Position numbers and translations under genes: made by a program. DNA of 64,000 nt, from contig NZ_LJHY01000020.1 in assembly GCF_001295795.1 (NCBI RefSeq), positions 124,001-188,000 of the forward strand, given 5' to 3'. This stretch comes from Novosphingobium sp. AAP83. Its GTDB lineage: Bacteria; Pseudomonadota; Alphaproteobacteria; Sphingomonadales; Sphingomonadaceae. The notes beneath the pieces were generated by a model. That model saw nothing but the letters and a program-made list of their open reading frames with translations. It made no database searches and was not told the DNA's origin. This document shows, in pieces, positions 36,426 to 44,250 of this stretch (its first letter is position 1; each line of letters opens with the position of its first letter).

Positions 36426-38825
36426 TCAGTATTTGATGCGTGCTTCAATGCCGACCGTGCGCGGATTGATCACGTTACGGCGATAGTACCGCAGTCGCAC
36501 ACCATCATTTAGGCCGACGCGTGAGCGGTCGTTCGAGACCGACGCCACGGCGTATGTATTGAACACGTTGTTGGCAAACAACGAGACCGAGTATTTGTCC
36601 GTTTCATAAGCGAACGATGTACGGTGCAGAACAAAGCCCGGCAGCTTGTCGCCAAACGCGCGGTCCCAACCAAGGCGGGTCACAACATCGCCGCGATAGG
36701 TGCCCGTCCAGTCAAAGACCAAGTTCCCGTCAGCAACTGGCGTGGTGTAGGTTACACCCAGGCTTCCACTGTTCCGGGTTGAACCAGGCAGGCGATCTCC
36801 CTTCAAAGCGCTCAACTGTATCGGACTGCTCGGGTAAGTGCCAGCAGGGCTGTTAACCGCGATGATGCCTGGCACATCCTCGGTCAGCCGAGCGTTGTTA
36901 TAGGAATATGTGCCCTGGATCGAAAGCCCGTCGACAGGGCGCATCTGGAACGAAGCTTCCACGCCTTCCGACTTCGCCTTGCCGCCGTTCACCGTGATGC
37001 CAACGATACCATTGATCGTGGCCGAGGAGACTTGGATACCCTCCCAGTCAATCGTGTAGGCGTTGAGGTTCAGCGTCAATTTGCGATCAAACAATTGCGC
37101 ACGAACACCAACTTCAAGGTTCTTAGTCGTGTCTGGACCAAACGACACTTCGTTTGGCAGGGCGCACACGTTCTGGAACGGAGGTGGCTTAAGCGGCAAT
37201 ACGCAAGGTGCCACGGTGTTCGGGCCGCCAATTCGATATCCTTTGCTGTATGTTGCATAGAGCATGATATCCGGCGTGAAGTTATAGGATGTGTTGAACT
37301 TCCAAACCCAACCGGAGTTTTTGTCGGCTCCACCCGCGGCCGGCAGATCATAGGGGCTTATGGGGTCGCCCAGCAATGGAGTCACTGCCCGGCCAGCGAC
37401 GTCTATATCGTAGTTATAGTAACGGGCACCTGCGGTAACCTGCCATTCGGGAACGATCCTGAACGTGCCTTCGCCAAACACGGCCTTTTCGATCACCTTC
37501 GACCGGTTGAAGGATGCGTATTCGACTTCGTCGGGGTTCGTCGTGATGTCGACAAAAGGATGGTTCGGCAAGATTTCGCGATAATCGCGCTGGCTCTTCA
37601 ACTCGTTGTAAAACCCGCCCAATACCCAGTTAAATGGCCCACCATGGCGCGAAACGAAGCGTATTTCCTGGTTGAACTGCTTTTGCGTCGATTGGCTTTC
37701 GTTGAAGCTCGAAAACGCGGGGAACAGTTCGTAATCATAGTCAAGGTCAAGCAACAGGTCGGTGTTGTCGCCTTGCGCGTCTCTGCGCACATCAGTGTAG
37801 GCCGTCGTGGCGACCAGATCGGCGATGCCTCCAAGATTGGCGTTGATTTCCATGCTGCCGAGGTGTGCACGGCGAGAAACCGGTTCGATAAAGCGCGAAG
37901 CGCTTTCATAACGGCCGGTGCCCAGCACACCGTTGCTGTTGTACTGTCCGCCGTCTGTCTTGGTTTCCTGATAGGCGTAAGTGAAGTTTACCTTCAGGTC
38001 TTCGCTGAACTGGACCAGCAACTGGTTGCGGCTGGAAAGCGTCTTTTCGAAGTTGAGATCATTGCGACGGGTCAGGTTGGCTGCATAAGCAGCGTCGGTT
38101 ACACTAACCGAGCCGCTCGGTTGCGGCAGCGAAACGCCCGGTTCCTGCAATAGCAGCGTGTAATCGATAAAGCCCGGATCGAAGTAATAGCCGGTAGAGG
38201 TGCGGAACGCCACGTGATCCTTGATGATCGGGATCGAGATCACGCCATCTGCCTGAATGCCGACATCGCCGCTTTGGCTCTTGCCATAGAAGCGGCCATG
38301 CACTTCCATCTCGACAGCATCAAGGTTCGGACGATTGGGAATATTGCGGATCGCGCCGGCCAGCGTGCCAAGGCCATAAAGCGTGCCTTGTGGGCCAAGC
38401 AGCACTTCCACACGTGCAATGTCGAGCAACTTGAAATCGTAATACAGCGGCACTTCGCCAAGATAAACGCCCAAAGCGTTATCATAAGATGCACCGCCCG
38501 CGGTTGAGTCCGAAGCGTTCAGGCCGCGCAGCACGATCGAGCCGGTTGATCCAGGGCCAGTGTCGACAATAGTCAGGCCCGGCGTGAAGTCCCCGATATC
38601 GCGCACGTCATCCAGCCGCTGGCGATTGATCTGTTCGGTGCCAACCGCGCTGATGTTGATCGGCACGTCTTGCAGCGAAGTGGCGCGGCGGGTGGCGGTC
38701 ACCACAATCTCGCCTGCGTTGCCATCATCTACCGCTTGCGGGGCCGTGTCTTGCGCGAAAGCCGGAGCAGCGCTCACACCCATCAGCATGGTTGCGCTCA
38801 GCAGCGTGTTTCGAAACAGTTTCAT
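36426..38825 (-). CDS. TonB-dependent receptor, divergent from the guanidine/urea operon
   Basis: A 799-residue receptor from the ATG at 38825, which follows a GGAGTCGGAGTG stretch and starts a proper signal peptide (KLFRNTLLSATMLMGVSAAPAFAQ). The TonB box is GEIVVTATRR, the plug has VEVLLGPQGTLYGLGTLAGAIRNIPN, and the barrel ends in an aromatic-containing terminus (ARIKY). It lies divergent from the transport and carboxylase operon, and one of two NikR-type operators (39187) lies in the intergenic region closer to it. It may carry the operon substrate, nickel or a chelate across the outer membrane, an inference. Confidence 0.92.
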   Translation of the reverse strand: MKLFRNTLLSATMLMGVSAAPAFAQDTAPQAVDDGNAGEIVVTATRRATSLQDVPINISAVGTEQINRQRLDDVRDIGDFTPGLTIVDTGPGSTGSIVLRGLNASDSTAGGASYDNALGVYLGEVPLYYDFKLLDIARVEVLLGPQGTLYGLGTLAGAIRNIPNRPNLDAVEMEVHGRFYGKSQSGDVGIQADGVISIPIIKDHVAFRTSTGYYFDPGFIDYTLLLQEPGVSLPQPSGSVSVTDAAYAANLTRRNDLNFEKTLSSRNQLLVQFSEDLKVNFTYAYQETKTDGGQYNSNGVLGTGRYESASRFIEPVSRRAHLGSMEINANLGGIADLVATTAYTDVRRDAQGDNTDLLLDLDYDYELFPAFSSFNESQSTQKQFNQEIRFVSRHGGPFNWVLGGFYNELKSQRDYREILPNHPFVDITTNPDEVEYASFNRSKVIEKAVFGEGTFRIVPEWQVTAGARYYNYDIDVAGRAVTPLLGDPISPYDLPAAGGADKNSGWVWKFNTSYNFTPDIMLYATYSKGYRIGGPNTVAPCVLPLKPPPFQNVCALPNEVSFGPDTTKNLEVGVRAQLFDRKLTLNLNAYTIDWEGIQVSSATINGIVGITVNGGKAKSEGVEASFQMRPVDGLSIQGTYSYNNARLTEDVPGIIAVNSPAGTYPSSPIQLSALKGDRLPGSTRNSGSLGVTYTTPVADGNLVFDWTGTYRGDVVTRLGWDRAFGDKLPGFVLHRTSFAYETDKYSVSLFANNVFNTYAVASVSNDRSRVGLNDGVRLRYYRRNVINPRTVGIEARIKY

Positions 38826-39186
38826 AGTCACTCCGACTCCCTTGAATGGTGAGCCTGTCGTTAAGTGACATCCTTCCCTGTGGTGCTCTAACCCTTGGCT
38901 GTTCAGCCGGGCTGGCACCTTGTCAGCCAGAATATTCCAGTCCCGCCAACGCTGGTGGCGTGGCGCATCATCTGACACTGCCGGTGGTCAGTGTCGTTGC
39001 CGTGAACCCGGAAAAGGTCGAAGAGCGAAAGCCTGCGGCCAGGTTGAATAACGTCGACCAAAACCGGCGAAGTATCCCCTGGAAATTCACTCGTGCAGGC
39101 CAGTTTTCGATCCACGAACCCTCACTGTAAAGTCTTGCTTAGTCCCTCATTCGCCGCATCGGTGGCGATGTGCTTTACGGTATGGA

Positions 39187-39212
39187 TATTACACATTGCG
39201 TCAAGCGTAATA
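39187..39212. promoter_or_regulatory. NikR-type operator, copy 1
   Basis: TATTAC, 14 bases, GTAATA: a perfect inverted repeat with the spacing seen in NikR operators (for example GTGTTAC-N13/14-GTAACAC in deltaproteobacteria). It is followed by ATTTC. It lies 362 bases before the TonB receptor start and 383 before the transporter operon. Confidence 0.7.
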
Positions 39213-39509
39213 ATTTCGCACCTGCTCACCAGAGGGTAAAAGTCATGTTGCACTGCAAAATTGGCGGAAACGCTAAGGTTTCGTAACGCGGTGGGATAGT
39301 GCGGGCAGGGGTCAGGTGTCTCACCGGGGGCTGCAAGGGATCAGAACTCTTGGGTCAATACGCCGATTTGCGAACATGGATTGTTTCGGCCAGAATTTAC
39401 GCCGGTGTTGCTGGCGATATCGGCGCTGCTGCGCGCGAAAGCCCCGTAAAGATGCATCTTCTGTCCGATGCCATGCGCTGCGCTTTGCCTGAAACCCGAC
39501 CTTCATGGG

Positions 39510-39535
39510 TATTACTTTTTTTATCCGTGGTAATA
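39510..39535. promoter_or_regulatory. NikR-type operator, copy 2
   Basis: The same TATTAC-N14-GTAATA with identical spacer length but different spacer bases, followed by ATTTT. It lies 60 bases before the start of the transporter-carboxylase operon, where a bound protein would cover the promoter. Confidence 0.72.
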
Positions 39536-39594
39536 ATTTTGATAGACAAGGGCGGTGCGTATGGTGATGCTGCAATGCGAAAGGGGATCGAATC

Positions 39595-40677
39595 ATGATC
39601 AAGCTTGTTGGCAAATTCGGCACCGCAGTGCTGATGGCTGGAGCACTCATGCTGGCGGGCTGTTCGGCCTCACCAAGTCCTCAGGCCGAACCCAAGACAG
39701 AGTTCAATATCGGCTGGTCGATCTACGCCGGCTGGATGCCATGGCCTTATGCACAGCAGGCCGGGATCGTGAAAAAGTGGTCCGACAAATACGACATCAA
39801 GATCAATCTGGTGCAGGTCAATGATTACGTTGAATCGGTCAACCAGTATACCGCGGGCAAGTTCGATGGCGTCACCGTCACCAACATGGATGCGCTGACA
39901 ATCCCTGCTGCTGGCGGCAAAGATACCAGCGCTATCATCGTCGGCGATTACTCGAATGGCAATGACGGCATCTTGCTGAAAGGCGCAAACTCGCTGGCAG
40001 CGATCAAGGGCAAACAGACCTATCTGGTCGAACTTTCAGTATCGCATTATCTGCTGGCGCGCGGGCTTGAATCGGTCGGCCTCAAATCAACCGACGTACC
40101 CACCGTCAACACCTCCGATGCTGATATCGTCGCCGCTTTTGGTGCCCCCGATGTCAGCGCCGCCGTCGCATGGAACCCGCAGCTTTCGGTGATGAAAGGG
40201 CAGGCGGGCGTCACGCAAGTGTTCAGCTCCGCCGATATTCCGGGCGAAATCCTCGATCTCATGGTCGTCGATACCGCCACACTCAAAGCCAATCCCAACC
40301 TGGGCAAAGCGCTGGCGGGCATCTGGTATGAAACCGTCGCGTTGATGCAGCAGCAAGACGCCAAGGGAGCAGAGGCGCGCGCGGCTATGGCCAAGCTTTC
40401 CGGCGCAACGCCCGAAATGTTCGACAGCCAGCTCAAAACGACGTTCCTCTACGCCGACCCCAAGGCTGCCGTTGCCGCCACCAACGCCCCCGAACTCGTC
40501 ACCAAGATGACGCTCGTGCGCGATTTCAGCTTCTCGAAGGGCCTGTTCAAAGGCGCGGCATCGGCTGATGCGGTGGGGATCGGCTTCCCCGGTGGCAAAA
40601 CACTGGGCGATCCCGCCCGCGTCACCCTGCGCTTCGACGATAGCTTCATGAAGCTCGCCGCCGATGGCAAACTCTGA
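39595..40677 (+). CDS. ABC transporter substrate-binding lipoprotein (TauA/NMT1-like)
   Basis: A 360-residue protein with a lipoprotein signal ending LMLAGCS, the Cys being the lipid anchor. The mature part shows the NMT1/TauA/SsuA fold: FNIGWSIYAGWMPWPYAQQAGIVKKW, FDGVTVTNMDALTIPA and later TLVRDFSFSKGLF. It should capture the transported compound in the periplasm. Because it is first in an operon for guanidine or urea breakdown, it is probably specific for guanidine, urea or a related amidine, an inference. The permease follows after 43 bases. Confidence 0.88.
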   Translation: MIKLVGKFGTAVLMAGALMLAGCSASPSPQAEPKTEFNIGWSIYAGWMPWPYAQQAGIVKKWSDKYDIKINLVQVNDYVESVNQYTAGKFDGVTVTNMDALTIPAAGGKDTSAIIVGDYSNGNDGILLKGANSLAAIKGKQTYLVELSVSHYLLARGLESVGLKSTDVPTVNTSDADIVAAFGAPDVSAAVAWNPQLSVMKGQAGVTQVFSSADIPGEILDLMVVDTATLKANPNLGKALAGIWYETVALMQQQDAKGAEARAAMAKLSGATPEMFDSQLKTTFLYADPKAAVAATNAPELVTKMTLVRDFSFSKGLFKGAASADAVGIGFPGGKTLGDPARVTLRFDDSFMKLAADGKL

Positions 40678-40720
40678 TCCGCGCAAGCCCACTGGCTTAG
40701 CTTAAGGTACGAACACAATC

Positions 40721-41536
40721 ATGCGTTGGGTCAACCGTCACGTGCGCCGGAACAACAGCATTCTTCTGGGTGCTGTGCCGATCCTGCTGCTGGTGCTGCT
40801 CTACCTGTTCTTGGCGGCACAGCGCCATGCCGCAAACCCCATGGACAAGATCCTGCCGCTGCCCAACAGCATGGCGCAAGGCATGGCCACGCTCATGTTC
40901 CAGGCCGATCAGCTCAGCGGTCAGTTCGTGTTCTGGGTCGATACCATGGCCAGCCTGCAACGGCTCGGCCTCGGCCTCGGCATCGCCACGTTCACCGCGC
41001 TGGTGGTCGGCCTCGTGCTCGGCGTTCTGCCTCCGGTGCGCGCCACCTTCGGCCCGCTTGTCACCGGCATCGCTGTCATCCCGCCCATCGCATTGCTGCC
41101 AATCCTGTTCATCGCGCTGGGCCTTGGGGAAACCGCCAAAGTCGCGCTCATCGTGATCGGCATTGCGCCCGTCATGGTGCGCGATATCGCCGCCCACGTG
41201 GCCGCCTTGCCCACCGAACAGATCATCAAGGCGCAAACGCTCGGCGCCAGTTCGTGGCAGATCATGATCCGCGTTGCCCTGCCGCAAGCCATGCCCCGCC
41301 TCATCCAGACAGTGCGCCTCTCGCTCGGCCCGGCATGGGTGTTCCTGATCTCGGCCGAAGCGATCGCTTCGGACATCGGCCTTGGCTACCGCATCTTCCT
41401 CGTCCGCCGCTATCTCTCGATGGACGTGATCATCCCCTACGTCGCGTGGATCGCGCTGCTCGCCATCATCATGGACGTCGCGCTCGCCAAACTTAGCAAA
41501 CGCGCGTTCCCTTGGGCCCATGGAGCAAACCATTGA
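40721..41536 (+). CDS. ABC transporter permease (TauC-like)
   Basis: A 271-residue permease with six predicted membrane segments and the EAA loop signature in EQIIKAQTLGASSWQIMIRVALPQAMPRLI, with TauC/SsuC-like spacing. It forms the membrane channel for the substrate-binding protein upstream and the ATPase downstream. Its stop codon overlaps the TTG start of the ATPase gene. Confidence 0.9.
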   Translation: MRWVNRHVRRNNSILLGAVPILLLVLLYLFLAAQRHAANPMDKILPLPNSMAQGMATLMFQADQLSGQFVFWVDTMASLQRLGLGLGIATFTALVVGLVLGVLPPVRATFGPLVTGIAVIPPIALLPILFIALGLGETAKVALIVIGIAPVMVRDIAAHVAALPTEQIIKAQTLGASSWQIMIRVALPQAMPRLIQTVRLSLGPAWVFLISAEAIASDIGLGYRIFLVRRYLSMDVIIPYVAWIALLAIIMDVALAKLSKRAFPWAHGANH

Positions 41537-42300
41537 GCGCCATTCCCGCACCCATCCTCAGCTTGCAAAACGTCTGGGTCGAATATGGCGACAAGGTCGT
41601 TCTCGAAAAGGTCGATCTCGATATCGAGGCAGGCTCCTTCGTTTCGATCATCGGCCCCTCGGGCGCAGGCAAAAGTAGCCTGCTGCGCATCATCCTCGGC
41701 CAGGAACGCCCCACACGCGGCTCCATCATGCTCGATGGAGCGCCGCTCGCCCCCGAATGCGGTCCCGATCGCGGCGTGGTGTTCCAGCGCTATTCGGTGT
41801 TCCCGCACTTGTCCGCGCTGGGCAATGTGATGTTCGGCCTCGAATGCCAACAAGCGCCGCTCACCGCCCGCCTGTTCGGCTCCGCCCGCCGCGCCGCCAT
41901 CGCAGAAGCCACGCAGATGCTCACAGCCGTCGGCCTCGGCGATTCCCTGCACCAATTTCCCGCGCAGCTATCGGGCGGCATGCAACAGCGCCTCGCCATC
42001 GCGCAGGCCCTGATCAAGCGCCCGCGCATCCTCCTGCTCGATGAACCCTTCGGCGCGCTCGATCCCGGCATCCGCGCCGATATGCACCTGCTGATCAAGC
42101 AATTGTGGCGCGATTATGCGCTCACGATCATCATAGTCACCCACGATATCCGCGAGGCGTTCAGCCTCGGCACCCGCGTCCTCGCGCTCGATAAACGCCG
42201 CCACGATCCCCACGCCCCGCACCGCTTCGGTGCCACGGCGGTCTACGATCTGACCCTGCGCAAAGATGCAGAACCCGAACCCAGCGAAGAGAGGGCCTGA
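41533..42300 (+). CDS. ABC transporter ATPase (TauB-like)
   Basis: A 255-residue ATPase started at TTG (41533), which overlaps the permease stop as TTGA and has GGAG eight bases upstream. Walker A is GPSGAGKSS, the signature motif is LSGGMQQR, Walker B is ILLLDEPFGALD, and the switch His is in VTHD. It powers import by the upstream components. One base separates it from the regulator gene. Confidence 0.93.
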   Translation: MSAIPAPILSLQNVWVEYGDKVVLEKVDLDIEAGSFVSIIGPSGAGKSSLLRIILGQERPTRGSIMLDGAPLAPECGPDRGVVFQRYSVFPHLSALGNVMFGLECQQAPLTARLFGSARRAAIAEATQMLTAVGLGDSLHQFPAQLSGGMQQRLAIAQALIKRPRILLLDEPFGALDPGIRADMHLLIKQLWRDYALTIIIVTHDIREAFSLGTRVLALDKRRHDPHAPHRFGATAVYDLTLRKDAEPEPSEERA

Positions 42301-42301
42301 C

Positions 42302-42778
42302 GTGAGTACCGAACCCGCAAGCCTTGCCCGGCTCTCGATGAGCCTTCCGGGCGAACTGTTCCGCCAGCTCGATAACATGGTCGAAGAGCGCGGCCTGCCA
42401 TCGCGTTCGCAATTGATCGCCGAATTGATCCGCCACGCGCTGGCCGAACACGAAGCCTATACCCGCCCCGAAGAGATGCTCGCCGGCACGGTCACCATCG
42501 TCTATCGCGGGGATCGCGGCCGCGTACGCCACCAGCTCGCCCAGACGCAGGCCGAATACCTCAAAGAGGTGATCTCCTCGCAGCACGTCTTTCTGGAAGA
42601 TGATCAGTCGCTCGAAGTCCTGCTGGTCCAAGGCCCCGCCGTCCGCCTGAAGGCCCTGTGCGATGCGCTGCGCCGGGTGCGTGGCGTGCACCAGCTCCAG
42701 CTCGTCACCACCACCGCCCTGCTGCCGCCGCTTTATGAGCCGGACGCAGGCGATCTTAACGAAGGAGCCGCCGCATGA
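42302..42778 (+). CDS. NikR-like ribbon-helix-helix regulator lacking most nickel ligands
   Basis: A 158-residue protein starting at GTG. Residues 10-50 are the ribbon-helix-helix (LARLSMSLPGELFRQLDNMVEERGLPSRSQLIAELIRHAL) and residues 60-140 the NikR-type ACT-like domain. Aligning it by eye to NikR, the four nickel ligands (His76, His87, His89, Cys95 of E. coli) become Ala84, His95, Phe97 and Ser103, so the square-planar site is not formed. It probably binds the two TATTAC-N14-GTAATA repeats before its own operon and responds to something other than nickel. Confidence 0.85.
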   Translation: MSTEPASLARLSMSLPGELFRQLDNMVEERGLPSRSQLIAELIRHALAEHEAYTRPEEMLAGTVTIVYRGDRGRVRHQLAQTQAEYLKEVISSQHVFLEDDQSLEVLLVQGPAVRLKALCDALRRVRGVHQLQLVTTTALLPPLYEPDAGDLNEGAAA

Positions 42779-43599
42779 GCGCACCTCTCGCCGATCCTCT
42801 TGCCGCCCGCGATCATGCGCGCTCTATGGCAGGCACCGTGGTCGAAGCCATGCCGGTCCTGCCGCCCGTTGCCGCCGATCTGCCCGAAGGCACAGCGCCC
42901 GCCGATCTGGTGTGGGAAGAGACCATTGCCGCAGGCGGCTATGCCACCCGCCGCCTTTCGCGCGGCTCGCGCCTCCGCCTGATCGATCTCAAAGGCGATG
43001 CCTGCGCCTCGCTGCTCGTGTTCAACGCCGAAATGCCCACCGAACGCCTCAACGTGGCTGACACGGTGAAGGTCCAGTGGAACGCCTATCTCGGTCAGGG
43101 CAAGCTGCTCCTGTCCGATATGGGCCGCGTCATGATGAGCATGATCGAAGACACCGCAGCCACGCATGATGCCTTCTGCGGCACCTCGAATGCTGCAACC
43201 AATGCTGCAAAATATGGCGATGGCAGCAACAGCGGGGCTTATCCCAACGGGCGTGACCGCTTCCTGCTGGGCACTGCCAAACACGGCCTCCAGCGCCGCG
43301 ATGTCCACCCTTGCGTCAACCTGTTCAAAGCCGCCAAGATCGCGGAAGACGGCGCAATCGTCCCGCAAATCGGCCCCTATGCCCCCGGTCGCCAAGTCGT
43401 TCTGCGCGCCGAGATGGATGTGATCGTGGTCATCGCCAATTGCCCCCACGTGCTTGATCCGCGCGATCAGTGGACGGTCACACCCCTGCGCGCCACCGCA
43501 TGGCGCGGCCCCGTCACGGCAGAAGATGATCCCATCCGCACTGCCACGCCCGAAGGCCTGCGCGCCTTCTTGAACGTCGAAGACTATTTCCGCCGCTAA
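42775..43599 (+). CDS. DUF1989 protein, probable carboxyguanidine deiminase subunit (larger)
   Basis: A 274-residue member of the urea carboxylase-associated family (DUF1989). The hallmark segments are GSRLRLIDLKGDACASLLVFNA, GQGKLLLSDMGRVMMSM and HPCVNLFKAAKIAEDG, followed by the VVIANCPHVLDP cysteine-containing strand. Two such proteins form carboxyguanidine deiminase in guanidine-degrading bacteria, converting carboxyguanidine to allophanate and ammonia. It overlaps the regulator by ATGA and precedes its partner by 15 bases. The assignment to guanidine rests on the pairing. Confidence 0.87.
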   Translation: MSAPLADPLAARDHARSMAGTVVEAMPVLPPVAADLPEGTAPADLVWEETIAAGGYATRRLSRGSRLRLIDLKGDACASLLVFNAEMPTERLNVADTVKVQWNAYLGQGKLLLSDMGRVMMSMIEDTAATHDAFCGTSNAATNAAKYGDGSNSGAYPNGRDRFLLGTAKHGLQRRDVHPCVNLFKAAKIAEDGAIVPQIGPYAPGRQVVLRAEMDVIVVIANCPHVLDPRDQWTVTPLRATAWRGPVTAEDDPIRTATPEGLRAFLNVEDYFRR

Positions 43600-43614
43600 G
43601 AAGGAAGCTTTCCC

Positions 43615-44250
43615 ATGAGCGTCGATCCCCATCTCGCCGAACTTGCCGGCACTGTTGTCCACGATGTTATCGTGCCCGCCCGCGCACCTTGGCTGCACCA
43701 TATCGCCGCAGGCCAAACCCTGCGCATCGTCGATCTGGAAGGCAATCAGGCCGTCGATTTCCTGCTCTATGCCACGGCAGACGATGCCGAACGCTACAGC
43801 GCGCAAGATACCGTCGCCGCACAAGCCAACCTGTTCCTGCGCAAAGGCACGGTCCTGCGATCCAACGAAGGCCGCGCGATGATGACCATCGCGGCCACCT
43901 CGGTCGATTATCACGATACCATCGGCGGCGCATGTTCGTGTGAATCCAATACCTTGCGTTATGGTCATCACACCAAGTCCGAACATGCCTGCGTCGAGAA
44001 TTTCCTCGAAGCCAACCTCACCGAAGGCCGGGGCAAGCGCGATATCGTCTCGAACATCAACTTCTTCATGAACGTGCCGGTCGAACCCGATGGCGCGCTT
44101 GGCATTGTTGACGGGATTTCCGCCCCCGGCCTCACCGTCGATCTCTTTGCCGAGATGGATGTCACCGTCGTCGTCTCCAATTGCCCGCAGATCAACAACC
44201 CCTGCAACGGCTTCAATCCCACCCCCGTCCGGATGATTGTCACCGCATGA
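43615..44250 (+). CDS. DUF1989 protein, probable carboxyguanidine deiminase subunit (smaller)
   Basis: A 211-residue paralogue of the previous protein, with GQTLRIVDLEGNQAVDFLLYATADDAERYSAQDT, the CSCESNTLRYGHHTKSEHACVENFL loop with several Cys and His, and VVVSNCPQINNPCNGFNPTPVR. The extra Cys/His residues may bind a metal. It should act as the partner in a heteromeric deiminase. Its stop overlaps the start of the carboxylase gene (ATGA). Confidence 0.87.
   Translation: MSVDPHLAELAGTVVHDVIVPARAPWLHHIAAGQTLRIVDLEGNQAVDFLLYATADDAERYSAQDTVAAQANLFLRKGTVLRSNEGRAMMTIAATSVDYHDTIGGACSCESNTLRYGHHTKSEHACVENFLEANLTEGRGKRDIVSNINFFMNVPVEPDGALGIVDGISAPGLTVDLFAEMDVTVVVSNCPQINNPCNGFNPTPVRMIVTA

Larger units (their letters stand above)
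38826..39594. other. Divergent intergenic region with two NikR-type operators
   Basis: About 770 bases between divergent genes. Besides the two inverted repeats given separately, I see no reading frame with family support (a 99-codon frame at 39299 has no similarity or Shine-Dalgarno), and no recognisable guanidine riboswitch of class I, II or III. Promoters for both directions must lie here. Confidence 0.5.

Noticed and set aside
39181..39200. Sigma-54 promoter before the carboxylase operon
   Set aside because: The GG and GC dinucleotides in this stretch are 12 rather than 10 bases apart and the flanks do not fit.
38826..39594. Guanidine riboswitch (class I, II or III) before the carboxylase operon
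   Set aside because: I looked for the class I core (AAAAGCCCGGGAG-like, ACACGG) and the paired ACGR loops of class II and saw none; a covariance-model search would be decisive.
39299..39598. 99-codon frame before the substrate-binding protein
   Set aside because: No ribosome binding site or similarity, and it runs across the operator into the next gene.
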